In this document: in pieces, positions 61,564 through 64,000 of the stretch
Layout of the letters: each line of letters opens with the position of its first letter
Numbering within the stretch: the first letter of the stretch is position 1
From: Clostridia bacterium
GTDB taxonomy: Bacteria; Bacillota_A; Clostridia; Oscillospirales; CAG-272
Reading direction: 5' to 3'
Assembly (NCBI GenBank): GCA_017467205.1
Contig: JAFTSQ010000022.1
Location: forward strand, 13,246 to 77,245
Length of the DNA: 64,000 nt
Position numbers and translations under genes: made by a program
The notes under the pieces: generated by a model
The model's database searches: none
The model's input: only the letters and a program-made list of their open reading frames with translations
What the model was told of the DNA's origin: nothing

Positions 61564-61592
61564 ATTATACCACGCGCCGCTTTGTGTGTCAA
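61564..61592 (-). promoter_or_regulatory. Sigma-A promoter of the second beta-helix gene
   Basis: On the minus strand TTGACA (61587-61592), 17 bases, TATAAT (61564-61569), 40 bases before the ATG. Confidence 0.87.
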
Positions 61593-61668
61593 CAGAAAAT
61601 GTGAAAACTATCACAATATCGCTCGCGCGGTGATTCCTGATTTCAATGCTTTGCCTTGGCAGGTCGAT

Positions 61669-62679
61669 TCAGAGGTCAACTGACAGCTCTTGCAAATCGC
61701 GTTTTATCGCCGCGTGCAATCGTGCCCTCATATCCATAACCTCGTCATAACGCTCTTTACCATATTTCTTTACGGTGGATATGGTTGCATCCGATAAAAT
61801 TATCACATACAAGCCCGAGCGATAATCGACAAACACCGATTGCCCTGTGTGTCCGCAATGCCCGATTGCGCCTTTCGAAAAGAGTCCTCCGGCTTGCTTG
61901 TATCGGTCATCTACGTACAAAAAACCGAGTCCGCGAGATCCGCTCATTCCCGCAGTATAATTCCGAACAGCCGACAAAAACGTTTCTTCTCCGAACAAGG
62001 GCTTGCCTCTGTTTTGAATAAGCTGCACGTATTTCGTAATGTCAGAAAGGGTTGAAAAGAGTCCTGCATTTCCCGCAACGCCACCAAGGAATTGACAGTT
62101 ATAATCATTTACCGTGCCGCGCTTTTCTTCATCGAGATTGGAATTGACTACATCTTTTCTGTTTTTCGGCAAAAACAACGTATTCTCAAGTCCGAGCGGC
62201 TCTGCGACCATTTCTTCAAAGCATTGATCGAGCTGCTTTTCAAATACCTTTTCAAGTATTTTTCCAAGCAAAATAAATCCCGGACAGCTATACAGCACGT
62301 CTGTGCCTATCGGAATATCCGTTTGAATAGCAAGTATCTTTTCGGCAATATTGTCATATGAATTACCCTCACACTTCAACGACTTGTGCCCAATTCCTAT
62401 CGTGTGTGTCAGCAAATTCTTTATTGTCAGGGGTTTATCGGTTGGATAAAACTTGTCAACAGCATCGTTCAGCTGAAGCAAGCCTCTATCGATCGCGATC
62501 ATGGCAAGCGAAGTCGTCGCCATAATCTTTGTAACAGAAGCCATATCGAAAAGAGATGCTTCACAAGCATTTCGAAAAGCATCGTGAATAACCTCGCCTT
62601 TCCTTCCTACGCGAACAACGATGTGTTGCACAGTGCCGCTTCCTATAAGCTCGTCAATCGTTTTATTAAGGTTGATCAT
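61669..62679 (-). CDS. Serine hydrolase of the beta-lactamase (class C/DD-peptidase) fold
   Basis: A 336-residue protein starting at ATG 62679. The nucleophile motif SxxK reads SVTK (residues 48-51), the second motif YSCPGF has the Tyr-x-x position, and the third is GHCGHTGQS, matching the HTG of the class C/esterase group. NLLTHTIGIG and LPKNRKDVV are other family marks. There is no signal peptide, unlike true secreted beta-lactamases, so it is more likely an esterase or D-peptidase acting on cytoplasmic substrates. Its role in antibiotic resistance is unsupported. Confidence 0.86.
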   Translation of the reverse strand: MINLNKTIDELIGSGTVQHIVVRVGRKGEVIHDAFRNACEASLFDMASVTKIMATTSLAMIAIDRGLLQLNDAVDKFYPTDKPLTIKNLLTHTIGIGHKSLKCEGNSYDNIAEKILAIQTDIPIGTDVLYSCPGFILLGKILEKVFEKQLDQCFEEMVAEPLGLENTLFLPKNRKDVVNSNLDEEKRGTVNDYNCQFLGGVAGNAGLFSTLSDITKYVQLIQNRGKPLFGEETFLSAVRNYTAGMSGSRGLGFLYVDDRYKQAGGLFSKGAIGHCGHTGQSVFVDYRSGLYVIILSDATISTVKKYGKERYDEVMDMRARLHAAIKRDLQELSVDL

Positions 62680-62716
62680 AATTAATACCACCGCCTCTCT
62701 TGGATTATTATAGCAT

Positions 62717-62744
62717 ATTATATCACATTATCGGCAAAAAGCAA
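62717..62744 (-). promoter_or_regulatory. Promoter of the beta-lactamase-fold gene
   Basis: On the minus strand TTGCTT (62739-62744), 16 bases, TATAAT (62717-62722); a second TATAAT lies 9-10 bases further down, so the exact start is uncertain. Confidence 0.6.
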
Positions 62745-62777
62745 AGATGTTATCAAAAATAATCATTAAAAGCAAAG

Positions 62778-62803
62778 AAAAAAGGCAGCCGAATTCGACT
62801 GCC
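62778..62803 (-). terminator. Terminator of the fic gene
   Basis: On the minus strand GGCAGTCGAATTCGGCTGCC (62784-62803) folds on itself with a short centre, followed by six T. Confidence 0.75.
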
Positions 62804-62809
62804 AAATCA

Positions 62810-63418
62810 TTATTTCAAATCTGCCGCTTTGAAGGTGGTGTAACCCTCGTAGTAGTAGCTATGGTCAATTCCTTTCATAAACACCTGTCTGTCGTTTACC
62901 TTGTCTGTCAGGGCATTTTTTAGGAGGTGCTTGATTTCAATATCCTTGATAGGACTTCTTTCCATAGCAAGAAGGTAATCATCTTTATCCACAAGACTCC
63001 AGTCCACAACCATTCCAATCTCGCTTTTTAAGATATAGTCAAGCCAAATTCGAGTCGAACGACCGTTTCCCTCTCTAAAGGGGTGAGCCACGTTCATTTC
63101 AACGTATTTTTCAACGATTTGGTCAAAGGTGCTTTGCGGCATCTTCTCAATACTGTCAAGCGCAGAAGAAAGATACATCAAAGGGGCAAATCTGAAATTG
63201 CCTTTTGCAATATTGACAGTGCGAATTCTCCCGGCGAATTCGTATATATCCGAAAAGAGAAAGGCATGTATTTTAGAAAGAGCATCAAACGTTCCCGGGT
63301 TAAGAGAAGAAAGAAAATTAGTTTCAAAAAGCTCTATTGCGCGTATTTTGCTTATTCTTTCTTCTTCGCGGGCAAGCTCCGCAGAATCGGTTATTCCAAG
63401 TTTGTTTTCAAGCGCCAT
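62810..63418 (-). CDS. Fic domain protein, class III (C-terminal inhibitory motif)
   Basis: A 202-residue, single-domain Fic protein; ATG 63418 has AAAGGGGA upstream. The catalytic loop is HPFREGNGRSTR (residues 112-123), a complete H-x-F-x-D/E-G-N-G-R-x-x-R motif, so AMP transfer to a target Ser/Thr/Tyr is expected. The C terminus carries SYYYEG (187-192), matching the S/T-x3-E-G/N inhibitory helix of class III Fic proteins such as the Neisseria enzyme. No separate antitoxin gene is beside it, consistent with self-inhibition. It has its own promoter with direct repeats just upstream. Confidence 0.92.
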   Translation of the reverse strand: MALENKLGITDSAELAREEERISKIRAIELFETNFLSSLNPGTFDALSKIHAFLFSDIYEFAGRIRTVNIAKGNFRFAPLMYLSSALDSIEKMPQSTFDQIVEKYVEMNVAHPFREGNGRSTRIWLDYILKSEIGMVVDWSLVDKDDYLLAMERSPIKDIEIKHLLKNALTDKVNDRQVFMKGIDHSYYYEGYTTFKAADLK

Positions 63419-63451
63419 ATTTTCCCCTTTCTCAAATATATATCTACTGAC

Positions 63452-63480
63452 ATTGTACCACAAATTATGATTTATTTCAA
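63452..63480 (-). promoter_or_regulatory. Sigma-A promoter of fic
   Basis: On the minus strand TTGAAA (63475-63480), 17 bases, TACAAT (63452-63457), 34 bases before the ATG. Confidence 0.82.
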
Positions 63481-63490
63481 GTGTGTAATG

Positions 63491-63526
63491 ATAAATAAAT
63501 CGTTTTGGATAAATAAATCGTTTTGG
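63491..63526. repeat. Two exact 18-base direct repeats next to the fic promoter
   Basis: ATAAATAAATCGTTTTGG occurs twice in tandem (63491-63508, 63509-63526), ending ten bases upstream of the fic -35. The core AAATAAATC also occurs inverted, as GATTTATTT, over the -35 (about 63469-63477). Candidate operator or AT-rich UP element. Confidence 0.75.
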
Positions 63527-63875
63527 GGGTACAAACAAACTGCTTTACGCGGATTTTACAGTTAAAAATATGGACTTGCGGAGCAGGTTCGCTGTGAGGA
63601 TGGGATAGCAAAAGAGCCTGCCGCAAATGCAGGTTCTCATAAGGATATTAAGTTAAATCCAAGAGAAAATGCCGATTGAGAGTGGCTAAACCAAGAAAAT
63701 CCAACATGGACACAAAGTCTGTGTTGGATTTTTCGTTTATGCTTTCGCTCCCCAAAATTTACGCCGCAATAAACAAAGAATAGACTTACGAAAAAAGTTG
63801 GATTTATTTTCGAAAAAGTGCTGGACTTCCTTTCTCTTCTGTGGTATTTTGTTGTGCTAACAGGAGGTGCAACCT
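63527..63875. other. Gene-free gap between fic and the DUF6809 gene
   Basis: No supported gene. It holds an imperfect hairpin around GAGCCTGC/GCAGGTTCTC (63614-63638) and a terminator-like hairpin AAATCCAACA/TGTTGGATTT (63697-63706 and 63722-63731) followed by TTCG. A possible promoter TGGACT-17-TATTTT lies near 63823-63851, before the edge gene. Confidence 0.5.
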
Positions 63876-64000
63876 ATGAAAAGTATGATAAACGAACTGT
63901 GGCACGGAAACATAATTCCTCAAGAGGACAGTAGAAACAACTCAAAGGAGATGAAGGAGCTACTCGGATACATGGCAAGGCATCACGAGGACTTGGCAAA
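63876..64000 (+). CDS. DUF6809-like protein, 5' part (cut by window)
   Basis: The ATG at 63876 has CAGGAGGTG seven bases upstream, a near-perfect ribosome binding site, and the frame stays open to the window end (41 codons). The start MKSMINELWHGNIIPQED, then a helical N-x-S-K-E-M-K-E-L-L stretch, is typical of the small clostridial DUF6809 family (about 80-100 residues, I-x-x-E-L-x-x-G-N-I-x-P), whose function is unknown. Such genes often sit in variable regions. Confidence 0.7.
   Translation, partial: MKSMINELWHGNIIPQEDSRNNSKEMKELLGYMARHHEDLA

Noticed and set aside
61669..62679. Beta-lactam resistance gene
   Set aside because: The fold and SVTK motif are present but there is no signal peptide and the HTG-type third motif fits esterases and D-peptidases equally well.
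62810..63875. Fic toxin-antitoxin operon
   Set aside because: No small antitoxin gene flanks fic; the inhibitory motif is inside the Fic protein itself (SYYYEG), so a two-gene module is unnecessary.

Overview
The window is a stretch of chromosome from a low-to-medium GC Gram-positive anaerobe, most likely an uncultured gut member of class Clostridia (Bacillota). Supporting signs are a T-box leader before thrS, canonical sigma-A promoters (TTGACA-17-TATAAT) throughout, AGGAGG-type ribosome binding sites, YitT, DegV, VanZ, TIGR04086 next to yajC, and a DUF6809-like gene at the right edge. I see no rRNA, tRNA, CRISPR array, transposase or phage module, so most of the window is core or metabolic chromosome.

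Layout. 1-1603: the end-truncated gene of a COG2509-type FAD dehydrogenase. 1766-5603: a galactose-type sugar importer (mglBAC) plus a 41-residue membrane peptide. 5627-8716: promoter, T-box leader, thrS and an aldose epimerase. 8774-12259: a heterodimeric ABC exporter. 12289-14996: VanZ, Sel1-repeat protein and cysS, on the minus strand. 15175-21401: a very long FtsK/SpoIIIE translocase, a DJ-1 protein, a zinc-ribbon protein, a cell-wall amidase and a TtcA-like enzyme. 21523-24218: Pit phosphate transporter with its DUF47 partner, and a deacetylase-fold protein. 24219-24700: a repeat- and hairpin-rich intergenic stretch. 24701-27007: a large secreted protein of unknown function. 27395-31153: a large SF1 helicase. 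31374-37821: yajC and a TIGR04086 gene, then pdxY, murA, a DUF3810 protein and an ABC-2 exporter on the minus strand.

38111-46863 holds a beta-helix protein with a sugar isomerase, an M20 peptidase, ligA, and a YitT / beta-propeller / glycerol-1-phosphate dehydrogenase operon. 46921-54200 is a surface-glycan island: three GlfT2-like or GT2 glycosyltransferases, one fused to a GT4 domain, with degV downstream. 54259-62679 is a carbohydrate-use region: esterase, (alpha/alpha)6 glycosidase, M20D amidohydrolase, epimerase, DapA-family lyase/aldolase, a second beta-helix protein and a beta-lactamase-fold hydrolase. None of these enzymes shows a signal peptide, so they probably act in the cytoplasm on imported material. 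A class III Fic protein and the start of a DUF6809 gene close the window.

The less ordinary points are a terminator whose 3' arm carries the next gene's Shine-Dalgarno sequence (31800-31847), candidate operators at ligA, at the ABC-2/beta-helix divergent promoters and at fic, a bacterial glycerol-1-phosphate dehydrogenase translationally coupled to an unknown beta-propeller, the glycosyltransferase fusions, a helicase whose C-terminal nuclease-like domain seems to have lost a catalytic residue, and the unrecognised 768-residue secreted protein. I found no clear complete new defence or mobile system. All family assignments come from reading motifs by eye, without database searches.
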